Shown here: positions 16,287-24,874 of the stretch, piece by piece
Position numbering within the stretch: position 1 is the first letter of the stretch
Layout: each line of letters opens with the position of its first letter
Position numbers and translations under genes: made by a program
Assembly (NCBI GenBank): GCA_964528035.1
Contig: CAZGQY010000028.1
Span: 1-30,749 of the forward strand
Origin: CAZGQY01 sp964528035
Lineage (GTDB): Bacteria; Pseudomonadota; Gammaproteobacteria; Methylococcales; UBA1147
Length of the DNA: 30,749 nucleotides
Direction of reading: 5' to 3'
The notes under the pieces: generated by a model
What the model saw: the letters and a program-made list of their open reading frames with translations, nothing else
What the model was told of the DNA's origin: nothing
The model's database searches: none

Positions 16287-18767
16287 ATGAGTCATGAAAC
16301 TTACCCCCTAAAAGGACGAAATTTGGCGACATTCTTGTCGGGTGTCCTGTTTTTAACTTATTTGACGTTAATCTGGTCAGGATGGCATGTATACCAGACG
16401 TACGACTCCTCTCAAACGGCATCTGAACGGCAATTGCAGGTCTCTGAATTACGTGGTGTTATCGTTCATCTACACGAAATTCTCAGTATGTCTACGCAAA
16501 TGGCGGTGGCTACCGGCGACCTGAAATGGGAGCAGCGTTATCGTCAATACGAAGCGACCTTAGCAGCGGTAATTCAAAAGAGCCAGTTATACGTATCTGC
16601 TGCTGACAAGGGTGCGGCGTCAGTTACTACCGATAGTGCAAAAATGGCACTGACGCGTATAGAAAACAGTATATTTTTACTGGTTCGTAAAGGCGATCTA
16701 AGCGCAGCAAAGGTAGTACTGCTGAGTAATGAGTATATCGGGCAGCAAAGGGTTTTTGAACAGGGAATGACTCGTTTTGGCGAACATTCGGCAATTTACC
16801 TGCGATTGGGAGATTTGCGTAACGCAATACTGTATTTGGACGAGGTGCTCACCATGTCTGCGAGGATGGCGGTGGTCACTGGGGATCAGCAATGGGAACG
16901 GCGCTATCGTCGGTTTGAGCCCACTCTGGGAACAGCGATCAATGAGGCAATAGCGCTCGCGCCAAATACTATTAATAGTAAAGCAGCCGTAAAGACTGAT
17001 GCGGCTAATATTGCCCTGGTGGAAATGGAAAACCGAGCGTTCGCTCAGGTGCGGAACGGACAGACAGACGAAGCAAAAGCGATTCTTTTCAGCGAAGAAT
17101 ATAAGGCGCAAAAGCGTATTTACGCTGAGGGCATGCTTGAATTTGCCAATGCCATTTCCTCAGTAATAAGTACGGAATGGAAACAACAGCAGCAACGTGC
17201 TCTATACCGAATATTGCCTTTCTTTTTTATCATCCCGCTTCTGATTTTGGCCTGGATAATTGTTTTCCGCGCAGTGGGCAAGTGGCGGTTGATATTGAAG
17301 ACGAGTAATCACCGCCTGGCCAGGCAGAGCGAGGAGCTCGTCGATAAGGCCAGTAAATTAAATGAATTTAACGAATCTTTGCAAACCGAAATTGGCGAAC
17401 GTAAGCAGGTGGAAGAACAACTTGCATTTCAGGCTAGTCATGATGGATTGACAGGCCTTCTAAATCGAAAAGAGTTTGAACGTCGTGCATCACGGCTGTT
17501 TGAAACCGTTCGGCGAGACAAGTGCCAACATGCGCTCTGCTTTATGGATCTTGATCAATTTAAAGTTGTTAACGATACCTGTGGACATGTAGCCGGGGAT
17601 GAATTATTGCGTCAGTTGAGTCTGGTGCTAAAAAAATCTGTAAGACAAGGTGATTTGTTGGCTCGTCTGGGTGGTGACGAGTTCGCGGTACTGATGGAGC
17701 ATACTTCACTTGACGATGCCCAGTGGGTGGCCGCTTTGTTGCAAAAAGCAATACAGGACTATCAATTTTCATGGGAAGGACGTAACTTCAAGGTTGGCGT
17801 GAGTATGGGTTTAGTGCCCATTGCAGAAACCAGTTCCAATTTGGTGGAGACGTTAAGCGACGCCGATGCGGCGTGTTACGTTGCTAAAGACAAGGGCCGT
17901 AATCGAATTCATGTATATCATGCTGAAGATACGGAGACAACCCAACGACATGGGGAAATGCAATGGGTGGGACGACTTAATCATGCCTTAGATGACAATC
18001 GTTTCTGTATCTATGCACAAGCCATTGCTCCTCTTGATGGTCGTAGCGAATTGCATTACGAACTGTTGGTCAGGATGCTGGATGATGATGGGAATATTAT
18101 TCCTCCTGGAGCATTCCTGCCTGTGGCTGAACGGTATAACCTTATTTCCAAAGTCGACTGTTGGGTGGTGGAGCACATCTTTAGTCGCTTGCTTGAGTAT
18201 CCAGTATTTTTGGATCGGGTAAATTGCCTTTCTATTAATCTGTCGGGCCAGTCTGTGGCAGAGGAAGGTTTTCAGGGCTTTTTAATCGAGCAACTCGCCA
18301 CGAAAAAGATCCCGCCAGAAAAAATATGCTTTGAGATTACTGAAACAGCGGCCATTACAAACATGAATTCTGCCATCAGTTTTATTTCAAGAATGAAGGA
18401 ATTGGGGTGCCAATTTGCATTGGACGATTTTGGTAGTGGCCTATCATCGTTTGGCTATTTAAAAAATTTACCGGTCAACTATCTGAAGATCGATGGTATG
18501 TTTGTCAGGGATATTGTCGATGATCCAATCGACCACGCCATGGTAAAATCGATTAACGAGGTCGGTCATGTTATGGGTATGCAGACTATTGCCGAGTTTG
18601 TGGAGAACGATGAGATTCAGCAGAAGCTGATAGAGATTGGCGTTGATTATGCGCAGGGCTATGGCATAGGAAAACCCCATCCCTTTGATGAATTGATTGA
18701 CGAAATCCAGATGCTGGCCGACAATCGAGAGTCGATTGTCTCAAAGCAAATTCAGGCGTCTTTCTAA
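16287..18767 (+). CDS. Membrane GGDEF-EAL protein with a duplicated sensor domain
   Basis: An 826-residue inner-membrane protein for cyclic-di-GMP turnover. From ATG 16287: membrane helix about 14-34, a periplasmic region of two tandem, gapless 111-residue repeats (54-164 and 176-286), a second helix about 308-330, a coiled linker, a GGDEF domain with intact GGDEF at 462-466 and an I-site RQGD five residues before it, then an EAL domain. EAL landmarks are kept in altered form: YELLVRM, SINLSGQS, EITET, DDFGSGLSS, YLKID and AEFVE. Both activities look possible. GTG 16257 would add ten residues but has no ribosome site. No partner is adjacent. Confidence 0.92.
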   Translation: MSHETYPLKGRNLATFLSGVLFLTYLTLIWSGWHVYQTYDSSQTASERQLQVSELRGVIVHLHEILSMSTQMAVATGDLKWEQRYRQYEATLAAVIQKSQLYVSAADKGAASVTTDSAKMALTRIENSIFLLVRKGDLSAAKVVLLSNEYIGQQRVFEQGMTRFGEHSAIYLRLGDLRNAILYLDEVLTMSARMAVVTGDQQWERRYRRFEPTLGTAINEAIALAPNTINSKAAVKTDAANIALVEMENRAFAQVRNGQTDEAKAILFSEEYKAQKRIYAEGMLEFANAISSVISTEWKQQQQRALYRILPFFFIIPLLILAWIIVFRAVGKWRLILKTSNHRLARQSEELVDKASKLNEFNESLQTEIGERKQVEEQLAFQASHDGLTGLLNRKEFERRASRLFETVRRDKCQHALCFMDLDQFKVVNDTCGHVAGDELLRQLSLVLKKSVRQGDLLARLGGDEFAVLMEHTSLDDAQWVAALLQKAIQDYQFSWEGRNFKVGVSMGLVPIAETSSNLVETLSDADAACYVAKDKGRNRIHVYHAEDTETTQRHGEMQWVGRLNHALDDNRFCIYAQAIAPLDGRSELHYELLVRMLDDDGNIIPPGAFLPVAERYNLISKVDCWVVEHIFSRLLEYPVFLDRVNCLSINLSGQSVAEEGFQGFLIEQLATKKIPPEKICFEITETAAITNMNSAISFISRMKELGCQFALDDFGSGLSSFGYLKNLPVNYLKIDGMFVRDIVDDPIDHAMVKSINEVGHVMGMQTIAEFVENDEIQQKLIEIGVDYAQGYGIGKPHPFDELIDEIQMLADNRESIVSKQIQASF

Positions 18768-18830
18768 CAGAAAATAACCGGCTCTGTGGTTACGTGAATA
18801 CCCTGTGTTGTTGCACGGCTGTAAGAGGCT

Positions 18831-18854
18831 TGCTGCAACATCCTTGTTGCAGCA
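18831..18854. repeat. Perfect hairpin shared with the window's right end
   Basis: TGCTGCAACA pairs perfectly with TGTTGCAGCA around a TCCT loop, 63 bases after the GGDEF-EAL stop. A closely similar hairpin, also preceded by CTGTAAG, lies at 30714-30737. It could end transcription but has no T-run, so I class it as an interspersed intergenic repeat. Confidence 0.7.
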
Positions 18855-18986
18855 GCTGGAAGAATCAATTCTCAGCAATCAACCACTGAAAATTAAAAGC
18901 ATATTGATTGTTTTGCTTTCGAATGGATCTACACGCTTTGGATTCATCCCGGGCTGTGATCATGCCCGCAAATCTGGATAAATGGG

Positions 18987-20408
18987 TTAAAATTCTTGTC
19001 TTACACCGACTGTAAATAAATGACCACTGATCAGATCATTACCTAAGAGCGCGTTGTAGTTAAAATAAGCCTGTAAACCGTTTTGTAACACAGTGGAGAT
19101 TCCGGTATTCAAATTAAAATAGTCAGTGTCCGGTGAGTCTGAAGTAGCCACCAGTAAGTTGTTTCTCGGATCATTCAGATATCTGGCTACCAATGAGCGG
19201 CTCGGATCTCTGAATTCATGTTGCCACTGAAAGCGCAGATAAGGAACTAAGACGCCGAAAGACTGGCTCATGCTATAAGAAATCTGTGCACCTACCACTG
19301 ACTGCATCGATTCGGCCTGCTGTTCATTGATAACCAGGTTGAGTCCGCCTGCGCCTTGTTCTGTGTATTTATCAGTTTGTACGCTGAGATAATTGAATTT
19401 TACGTAGGGCCCGTACGATAGTGCGCCGGTGTTGAAGTCGTATCCAGTCTGGAAACTCAATGTCCATTGAGATCCGTCGGTATTTGCTGTCGCGGTTCGG
19501 TTAATGACGGGTACGCCAGGATTATTAGAATTAATAAATATTTGACGGTCAATGTCGAAATCTGACCATCCATAACTAAACAATCCATCCATGTAAAATC
19601 CGCCGACATAATAGGTTCCATAAGCTGACAAACCTCCAGTGTCAGATTCGACACTACCCCCCGCAACATTTAATTGTCGTTTAAAGTCCAAGTCTACATG
19701 AGAGTATCCGCCGGCCAGTCCGAGGACAAGATTGTCCAAAACCCGATAATCAACACCCGCAGTAAAACCGATGTTATAGAAATCGCTGGCGTTTGTTCGA
19801 GAAGTTTGTGATGTATCACCAATACCGCCGAAGGTGTTTACGAAACCACTCAATTGTCCGGCGACTGGATTCTCTGCATCTCCAGCGCCACCGCCGGATA
19901 AGGCAGATCCCGGAAACAGCGCTATTTGAGACCCATTACTCCTTGGGTTGTTTAAACCATAGCCACTCGCACCACCACCTCTCAGTGCCTGAACGCGACC
20001 CAAAACAGCCAGAGAAACTCCAGAGGCGGCATTGGTGCCGATTCTAAGTGGGGATAAAGTTTCTTCCGTGGCGATATTCTGAAACCCGGAAGCAAGTTCG
20101 TCTGCCGATATTCGTCTATCTAGTCTAGCGTTCGCCGGGTTATTTAACAGACTGTTTTCGGTGTTAACCATAGACCCACAGGCTTCGAATAAATCCTGCT
20201 CTAATGCACCGTTGGAACCATTCCGAACAAAACCCACGCAAGTATCACGTACAGAAACCGAAGTAGTTTCCTGTAACTGACTGTATCCGAGGCTACCGAG
20301 GTTTAGGTTTTGTGCGGCAACTGGAGCCGAGAACAGTAATACCGCGATAAACACAAAGCAGTGTTTCGGTTTTAAGTTGAAAGCGGAATTCAATGCCAAA
20401 TATCCCAT
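18987..20408 (-). CDS. Autotransporter-type outer-membrane beta-barrel protein
   Basis: The start at 20408 follows GGGGAGA by 4-5 bases and places a normal signal peptide (CFVFIAVLLFSAPVAAQ) near the N-terminus. The 473-residue protein has a short passenger (roughly 40-215) rich in glycine, serine and asparagine with two cysteines (DTCVGF and EACGSM). About 255 residues of amphipathic strands follow, alternating aromatic and small residues (LVLGLAGGYSHVDLDF, GAQISYSM), and it ends in VGVRQEF with the terminal phenylalanine needed for barrel assembly. No protease motif is visible, so the passenger may be an adhesin or structural. A weak inverted repeat (CGGGC/GCCCG near 18948-18966) lies after the gene. 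Confidence 0.88.
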   Translation of the reverse strand: MGYLALNSAFNLKPKHCFVFIAVLLFSAPVAAQNLNLGSLGYSQLQETTSVSVRDTCVGFVRNGSNGALEQDLFEACGSMVNTENSLLNNPANARLDRRISADELASGFQNIATEETLSPLRIGTNAASGVSLAVLGRVQALRGGGASGYGLNNPRSNGSQIALFPGSALSGGGAGDAENPVAGQLSGFVNTFGGIGDTSQTSRTNASDFYNIGFTAGVDYRVLDNLVLGLAGGYSHVDLDFKRQLNVAGGSVESDTGGLSAYGTYYVGGFYMDGLFSYGWSDFDIDRQIFINSNNPGVPVINRTATANTDGSQWTLSFQTGYDFNTGALSYGPYVKFNYLSVQTDKYTEQGAGGLNLVINEQQAESMQSVVGAQISYSMSQSFGVLVPYLRFQWQHEFRDPSRSLVARYLNDPRNNLLVATSDSPDTDYFNLNTGISTVLQNGLQAYFNYNALLGNDLISGHLFTVGVRQEF

Positions 20409-20599
20409 ATTTTCTCCCCTGGTTATTGTATAAGCTATTGAGTCATTTGTATGAGTAAAATCCACACTTGGATGGTAGATTCATTTTTCCCGGTTGGCTG
20501 AGAAAAGAAATAGCTATTTGAACTCACAATACATGAAAAATTATATGAATTCTATTAGTTTCGCTGATTTATTTAATGTATTTAATACAGACTACATAT

Positions 20600-20856
20600 G
20601 TGTTTCCATATTTATGTTTACCCTGGAGCCAATCGCGCAATTAGGGTAGCCATAAAGCCAGCAAGGGACATTCCTGTAATTATTGCATTTTGAACGGCTC
20701 GAATGGTATTTGAGCTTATGCGGACTATACGTGCCTGAAAGAATAATGGATTGACAAAGCCCCCGTTATTTTTGGCAATTAGCTGTTTTTTTTCGAGTGC
20801 TTTGGTGTATTTTTTATCAGAGGGGTGGATCAATACCGGATTTTTTATTTTCGAAA
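20600..20856 (-). repeat. 257-bp direct repeat, copy A
   Basis: This is colinear with 26673-26929 at a constant offset of 6073 bases, with no indels and only two differences that I found (20603 and 20629). It encodes the last 80 or so residues of a transposase, starting at KIKNPVLIHPSDKKYT. In this copy the frame continues upstream into the N-terminal part of the transposase. Confidence 0.95.
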
Positions 20857-21121
20857 TTTCTTCAAAAACGCGCATTTGATTTTTGAGTGAATTAAAATAG
20901 GTCGAGTGAGGAAGCAGTTCGCCATGAATTTCCTGGCTTGCCTGCAGAAAGTGGCGACCCCTGTCAACTGCACTGAAACTGACCAAGGCAAACAAAGCCA
21001 ATATCCTCATTTCTGGATATGAGCGTTTTCATAGAGGGTGACGGCCTGCTGCGAGCGCCCGTTCCATGCTTTCATGACAATGGGTAGCGAGGTGATCAGA
21101 GAGTGTGATGATATTATTCAT
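20618..21121 (-). pseudogene. IS4-type transposase remnant, internally deleted, with a stop codon
   Basis: From ATG 21121 one frame reads MNNIITLSDHLATHCHESME to a TGA at 21029-21031 (codon 31), then continues without shift through MRILALFALVSFSAVDRGRH, LPHSTYFNSLK, QMRVFEEIS and KIKNPVLIHPSDKKYT to the stop at 20618. About 167 codons remain, far below the 370-450 usual for an IS4 transposase, and no DDE core is present. From memory of the family, the start (through LPHSTYF) and the end (QMRVFEE onward) are parts normally separated by the catalytic domain, so an internal deletion is likely. The 130-residue frame from 21010 is therefore not a gene. Confidence 0.7.
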
Positions 21122-21485
21122 GCTGATTTTTCGATTAAGCGTCAAAAAAAACAAAAAATCTAAAAAAATATTTTCGGCAATTGCAAGTCTTTTTCTACAT
21201 AATAGGTATATCTTTCTCTTTAATCATCTGATGGCCATAGATGGCACTTTTTTGTGTGTGGCGCAAATTTCAAAATGGATGAGCTGCGCTCTTGGTGCTA
21301 TTTAAAAACAGGCTTTTCAATACGTTTTCGGGGCCTCTTTGATTTTAATAGGAACACCCATGATCTATATATAAATTGTTTTTGCAAACGTGAAACTTAT
21401 TCTCAATCAGATCTCGTACAATCTCATTTTGGGTTTTCGAATTCCAGGGAGGCAGAGTAACAGAAAAATTAAAATCTTCGAATAT
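21122..21485. other. AT-rich region between the transposase remnant and the toxin remnant
   Basis: These 364 bases are AT-rich with several A and T runs. I found no convincing gene, and no copy of the other IS end as an inverted match to 20600-20620. It probably holds degraded mobile-element sequence. Confidence 0.5.
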
Positions 21486-21548
21486 TCAGACGCCATAGAA
21501 ATCTAGTGTGCCATTGGTCATTACATTGCTATCGACCAAAACCGGCAT
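21486..21548 (-). pseudogene. Truncated VapC toxin (PIN domain) start
   Basis: The frame starts at an ATG that overlaps the antitoxin stop as TAATG, the classic vapBC coupling. It reads MPVLVDSNV, the standard opening of PIN-domain VapC toxins in which the aspartate binds metal, and then MTNGTLDFYGV before a TGA. Only 20 codons remain against about 130 in the family. The break after codon nine looks like a deletion joining unrelated sequence. The toxin must be inactive. Confidence 0.75.
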
Positions 21549-21775
21549 TAGGCTTCGCGCGTTAGTTGCATAATTTCATCGCTAGTCATGGTAATTGTGC
21601 TTTTGCCCGCCATGGCTTCAATCAATCTTTTGCCCCGTGCCGATTGTACTTTAGTTTTTCGCACCCACAATTCATTTCCCACGCGCTCGAACTGAACATT
21701 GGTGTGCAGTAATAATCCAAGTGCTTCACGAAATTCTATAGGTATTGTAAGCTGGCCTTTTGTTGTGATTAACAA
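21548..21775 (-). CDS. vapB: VapB-type antitoxin, SpoVT-AbrB fold
   Basis: The 75-residue protein has the AbrB-like DNA-binding fold: LITTKGQLTIPIEFREALGL, then a hydrophobic and charged segment with NELWVRK. The C-terminal 30 residues (RLIEAMAGKSTITMTSDEIM) are the usual toxin-binding tail. The start is TTG at 21775 with GGAG 6 bases before it. The downstream toxin gene is reduced to a fragment, so the antitoxin is solitary here. It could still repress its own promoter or neutralise another VapC. Confidence 0.85.
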   Translation of the reverse strand: MLITTKGQLTIPIEFREALGLLLHTNVQFERVGNELWVRKTKVQSARGKRLIEAMAGKSTITMTSDEIMQLTREA

Positions 21776-21795
21776 GTTTTTCTCCGCAAAGTAGG

Positions 21796-21836
21796 AATAC
21801 TGCCAGTATTATATATTGAGTTACTAATGCGTCTAT
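21796..21836 (-). promoter_or_regulatory. Putative vapB promoter with overlapping operator
   Basis: On the minus strand TATAAT (21808-21813) is preceded at 16-17 bases by TAGACG/ATAGAC, a weak -35. A perfect palindrome AATACTG-G-CAGTATT (21796-21810) overlaps the -10 box and lies about 20 bases before the antitoxin start. VapB-type antitoxins typically repress their own operon through such palindromes, so this is a plausible autoregulatory operator. Confidence 0.6.
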
Positions 21837-21979
21837 AATAGAGCGAGTCCCAGTGCTTTGACTACTTAGAGAGGAAAATGGAGACAGGCCTGGATTTATG
21901 GTCTATCGATCTAGACTTGGATCTAGCCTCACTTGCCCCAGTGAATGATTGAACCGTAATACGGTGGGAATCCGTCTCA

Positions 21980-22387
21980 TTACCGCGGCCCCCAGCCGCC
22001 CCATGCACCCCAATTCATTGCAGCATTCTCGTTAATTTCCGCTGCCTGAATCCTTTCGTTGGCAATTTCCTGTTTAATCGCAAGCTTTTGGTAGCGTTGA
22101 TAGGCCTCATCACTTCCTACATACAAACATTTGCAAAATTCTGCGTCTGCATAGACATAGTAAACGCTACCGTCTTTCATATGTGAAACCAATTGTCGTT
22201 GCACCATAGTCTGGGTATTCAGGAGTTGTTTCGGAGTATCGGCAAACTTCATTTTAAACCCGGCTGCAGAAAGAGTCCGTTCTGTATCCATTGCTTCGTG
22301 TTTTTCAATCGCTGCGCATGCGGAAAATAGAAATGCAAATAGAGTGACTGCAAATATTGTACTCAGTATATCGTATACTTTTTTCAT
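21980..22387 (-). CDS. Small putative lipoprotein, 135 aa
   Basis: The start at 22387 follows GGGAG with 6 bases between; an earlier in-frame ATG has no such site. A signal peptide of about 23 residues ends at FSAC (C24), a near-consensus lipobox with phenylalanine at -3. The mature part is charged and mostly helical (YQRYQKLAIKQEIANERIQAAEINEN), has a C-K-C pair and ends in an unusual WGAWGGWGPR tail. No family is recognised. It sits between the antitoxin and the MBL hydrolase, on their strand. Confidence 0.7.
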   Translation of the reverse strand: MKKVYDILSTIFAVTLFAFLFSACAAIEKHEAMDTERTLSAAGFKMKFADTPKQLLNTQTMVQRQLVSHMKDGSVYYVYADAEFCKCLYVGSDEAYQRYQKLAIKQEIANERIQAAEINENAAMNWGAWGGWGPR

Positions 22388-22710
22388 GTTATTCTCCCGA
22401 TTTGGTAATTTACTCAAACGCAATGCTAAAGGTAAATTTAGTGGAAGTCGCTGATAAAATCCTTGCTTTACGAGCTGTGTTGTATTAGTAGGTACGATTC
22501 TCTTGTTTTTATCTTACCGTTGCTTCGGACGACTTGGCAAGTGTATTTATTAAACAGAGATAATGACCTGGATTAGCTGTAACTGGGGCGCTTTGCGTCA
22601 CGGCTATCGGTTGCAGTGGTATTTATGCGGAACTGAATGAGGATTGATCGCCAGTCGCTTGCTTCAGGCCACGCTTACCGGACTTTTAATTTCAATCTGT
22701 CGCTATCAAT
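22388..22710. other. Intergenic region with nothing recognisable
   Basis: These 323 bases separate the lipoprotein gene from the MBL hydrolase stop. I found no open frame, repeat or strong hairpin; the lipoprotein promoter should lie near its 22387 end. Confidence 0.5.
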
Positions 22711-23760
22711 TTAAACTGCACTCAATCGATACAATGTACCAACTACGCTTGGTCCATAGTGGCCCGGAGCAAAGGTGTCGGCCAATCTCGCTTTAGCGCG
22801 CCAACCCGTACAATGCCCCGGGGCAATAAGCTGAGGATGTATACGCTCCTGCAGATCTCGTACCGTTTGTTCAATTCGCGACTCCATAGCCTTACCTGCT
22901 AAATGGTAACCACCAAGTACGACATCGACCGGAGTATTTGCAAAATGCTGTTTTGCCGCCAAACAGGCATTGACGATACCGGCGTGCGAACAAGCCGACA
23001 AAACGGTAACGCCCCTGCCCTTCACACATGCTGCAACGAAACGTTCATCCATTATCAATGGATCCTGTTGGCCCTGTTCACCGTAGAATGAATGGTGACC
23101 GAATAAACCGGTTTCGTAATCAGTGACACGGTCAATCTCACCACTACCGAAGAAAAAACCACCGCAGATTGAGTGGGGGTCGTTGTGGGTGAGAATCTCA
23201 GCCCCGGCTTGCGCGATATTATCAAACGTAGGTTCGTTTGGAAGCAGGAGCATCTCTCCACTCGGTATCATGATGCCGCGCTGGTCCGGTCGATTCGGGT
23301 GCAAATCGACAATCGGCGGTAGCAGACCCAAAGCTGAACGTGCCTCAGAAATCGCCGATATGACTTCTGGAAATCCCCCGCTATGATCGAAATGCCAGTG
23401 AGACAAAAATACGACTTCTATTTTGGCGATATCGATATCAAGACGTCGAGCATTATCGAGCCAGAGATCCGGATAAGGACCAATATCGAACAACATGGTG
23501 TGCTCTTCGGCACCCCTACGCCCAGTTACCAAGACCGAGAATCCGTGGCAAGCACAACACAACTGGTCAAAAACGACCTTACAGTCATGCCCCTGGTACT
23601 CACGACTAGGAGGGGTTCGAGCGGCAATCTGAATAACTTCAGGGATTTGCGGCACACCGTCATCAACGCTTGAAAGGTTATCCGTTTCATCATCGACAAC
23701 GACAAGCATCTCAAGCTCATCGAGATTCAATACGCCATTTGGCAACAATTGTTCAGCCAT
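22711..23760 (-). CDS. Metallo-beta-lactamase-fold hydrolase, COG1237-like
   Basis: From ATG 23760 (GAGGAGA 6 bases before) the protein has 349 residues. The di-metal motif is HWHFDHSGG at about 121-129, with further likely ligands in SACSHAG, GGYHLAG and PGHCTGW. The last three features and the length fit the COG1237 group, annotated as dihydropterin ribofuranosyl-aminobenzene-phosphate synthase-like. There is no signal peptide, so it is cytoplasmic. The substrate is unknown. Its GC content is higher than that of its neighbours (35 of 60 in one line I counted). A start at 23826 is also open but lacks a ribosome site. Confidence 0.82.
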   Translation of the reverse strand: MAEQLLPNGVLNLDELEMLVVVDDETDNLSSVDDGVPQIPEVIQIAARTPPSREYQGHDCKVVFDQLCCACHGFSVLVTGRRGAEEHTMLFDIGPYPDLWLDNARRLDIDIAKIEVVFLSHWHFDHSGGFPEVISAISEARSALGLLPPIVDLHPNRPDQRGIMIPSGEMLLLPNEPTFDNIAQAGAEILTHNDPHSICGGFFFGSGEIDRVTDYETGLFGHHSFYGEQGQQDPLIMDERFVAACVKGRGVTVLSACSHAGIVNACLAAKQHFANTPVDVVLGGYHLAGKAMESRIEQTVRDLQERIHPQLIAPGHCTGWRAKARLADTFAPGHYGPSVVGTLYRLSAV

Positions 23761-23905
23761 TTGTATCTCCTCATTGAGTTTATTGAATTTGTTATCGCCA
23801 GCGAGAACCCTTTCGGATTCAGACACTACATCAGAGTATCTGGGAAATGATCAGTGCATGGTCGCTAAGGGCCGAAAAACTAGCTATTTTTGCATATTTA
23901 ACCAT

Positions 23906-24604
23906 CTATGGATAAAGCCAAAAACCAAGTGCACGGGTTACCCAGGGCATCAGCGGGTAGGTCATCAACCCTGAAACGATAACCACTGATATCAATAACA
24001 TGAGGGAAAATGGAAGTCGCTTCAAAACTGGGCCAAGTAGACCGTTAATAATTAAAATTAGCGGGTAAACGACCACGGTGCTTACGATGACCATCTTGTA
24101 GTAAGCTGGTTGTGGCATTTGTTGATGATCTTTAGGAGGCATCGTAAACCAAAGTTCAAGCCCGCTGGCTTTCTGTAGGTGTGCTTCGCTGACGATAAAA
24201 TCCTGAGATTTTACTATCCATTCAAGGCAAACGGGCGATTCCTGCCACTTTTTGAGGTTGTTGTAAGTGTCGAATTTAACGATGGTTACATACTCAGGAT
24301 GGATGTGATCACTTGGTCGAATCACATCCACACCCAAAAAGCCATCGAATCCCTTAATCGCTTGGTGGATACCCTTTTGCCAATTCTCATATTCTTGTAT
24401 TCGGTCTGAATTAACGACCTCAGATATGACTAACGTAATTGGGTCAGATTGCTGTGATGTATTGACGTTGAAATCGTCCCGGTCTGTATAGTCTGGAGCA
24501 GATAGAACAATGTTGGACTTTTCCATCGCCTGAGTCGAGGGTATGCTAATACTCAACATGCTAGCTATTAAGATTATAAGCGATGTTAAGATTTTTGTTT
24601 TCAT
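23906..24604 (-). CDS. Secreted or membrane-anchored ABM-domain protein
   Basis: From ATG 24604 there are 232 residues: a signal peptide (ILTSLIILIASMLSISIPSTQA), then an antibiotic-biosynthesis-monooxygenase-like alpha-beta domain (about 50-160: ITLVISEVVNS, YENWQKGIHQAIKGFDGFLG, YVTIVKFDTYNNLKKW), then two or three hydrophobic helices in the last 65 residues. ABM domains with membrane tails are grouped in COG3224; most have no known reaction. It lies 145 bases upstream of the MBL gene on the same strand and could share its transcript. Neither possible start (24604 or 24625) has a good ribosome site. Confidence 0.75.
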   Translation of the reverse strand: MKTKILTSLIILIASMLSISIPSTQAMEKSNIVLSAPDYTDRDDFNVNTSQQSDPITLVISEVVNSDRIQEYENWQKGIHQAIKGFDGFLGVDVIRPSDHIHPEYVTIVKFDTYNNLKKWQESPVCLEWIVKSQDFIVSEAHLQKASGLELWFTMPPKDHQQMPQPAYYKMVIVSTVVVYPLILIINGLLGPVLKRLPFSLMLLISVVIVSGLMTYPLMPWVTRALGFWLYP

Positions 24605-24649
24605 GCCCACACATACGGCATTCATTTAGATGGAAACATGATCTGCCAG

Positions 24650-24757
24650 TCATTTTTCATATCGATGATGATCCAACTCTCTTTCTTGGGGAGCGGCATA
24701 AATAGAGGTGGCGACGAGCAGCATGACGAGATTGAATGTGAATTTTATCGGATTCAT
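24650..24757 (-). CDS. Small secreted peptide, 35 aa
   Basis: ATG 24757 follows GGGAG by 8 bases. The product is a clear signal peptide (FTFNLVMLLVATSIYAA) followed by about 14 charged residues, PQERELDHHRYEK. It lies between the sulfatase terminator and the ABM gene on the same strand, 45 bases from the latter. It may be a real micro-protein, or the start of a longer gene cut by a deletion. No family is recognised. Confidence 0.5.
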   Translation of the reverse strand: MNPIKFTFNLVMLLVATSIYAAPQERELDHHRYEK

Positions 24758-24826
24758 TCGGTTATCTCCCCAATGACGGGGTTGAGTCGCTATCGCTCTT
24801 GTCCTGAAGCTAATCGGTACACTAAA

Positions 24827-24867
24827 GAAACAAGGCTCCTCGGTCAAGCACCGGGGAGCCTTGTTTC
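24827..24867 (-). terminator. Strong hairpin terminator of the arylsulfatase gene
   Basis: GAAACAAGGCTCC (24827-24839) pairs perfectly with GGAGCCTTGTTTC (24855-24867). The stem continues with a T-G wobble and CGGT/ACCG to give about 18 pairs around a 5-base loop. On the minus strand it starts 7 bases after the sulfatase stop and is followed by TTTAG. It should isolate the sulfatase transcript from the genes downstream. Confidence 0.85.
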
Positions 24868-24874
24868 TACAAGC

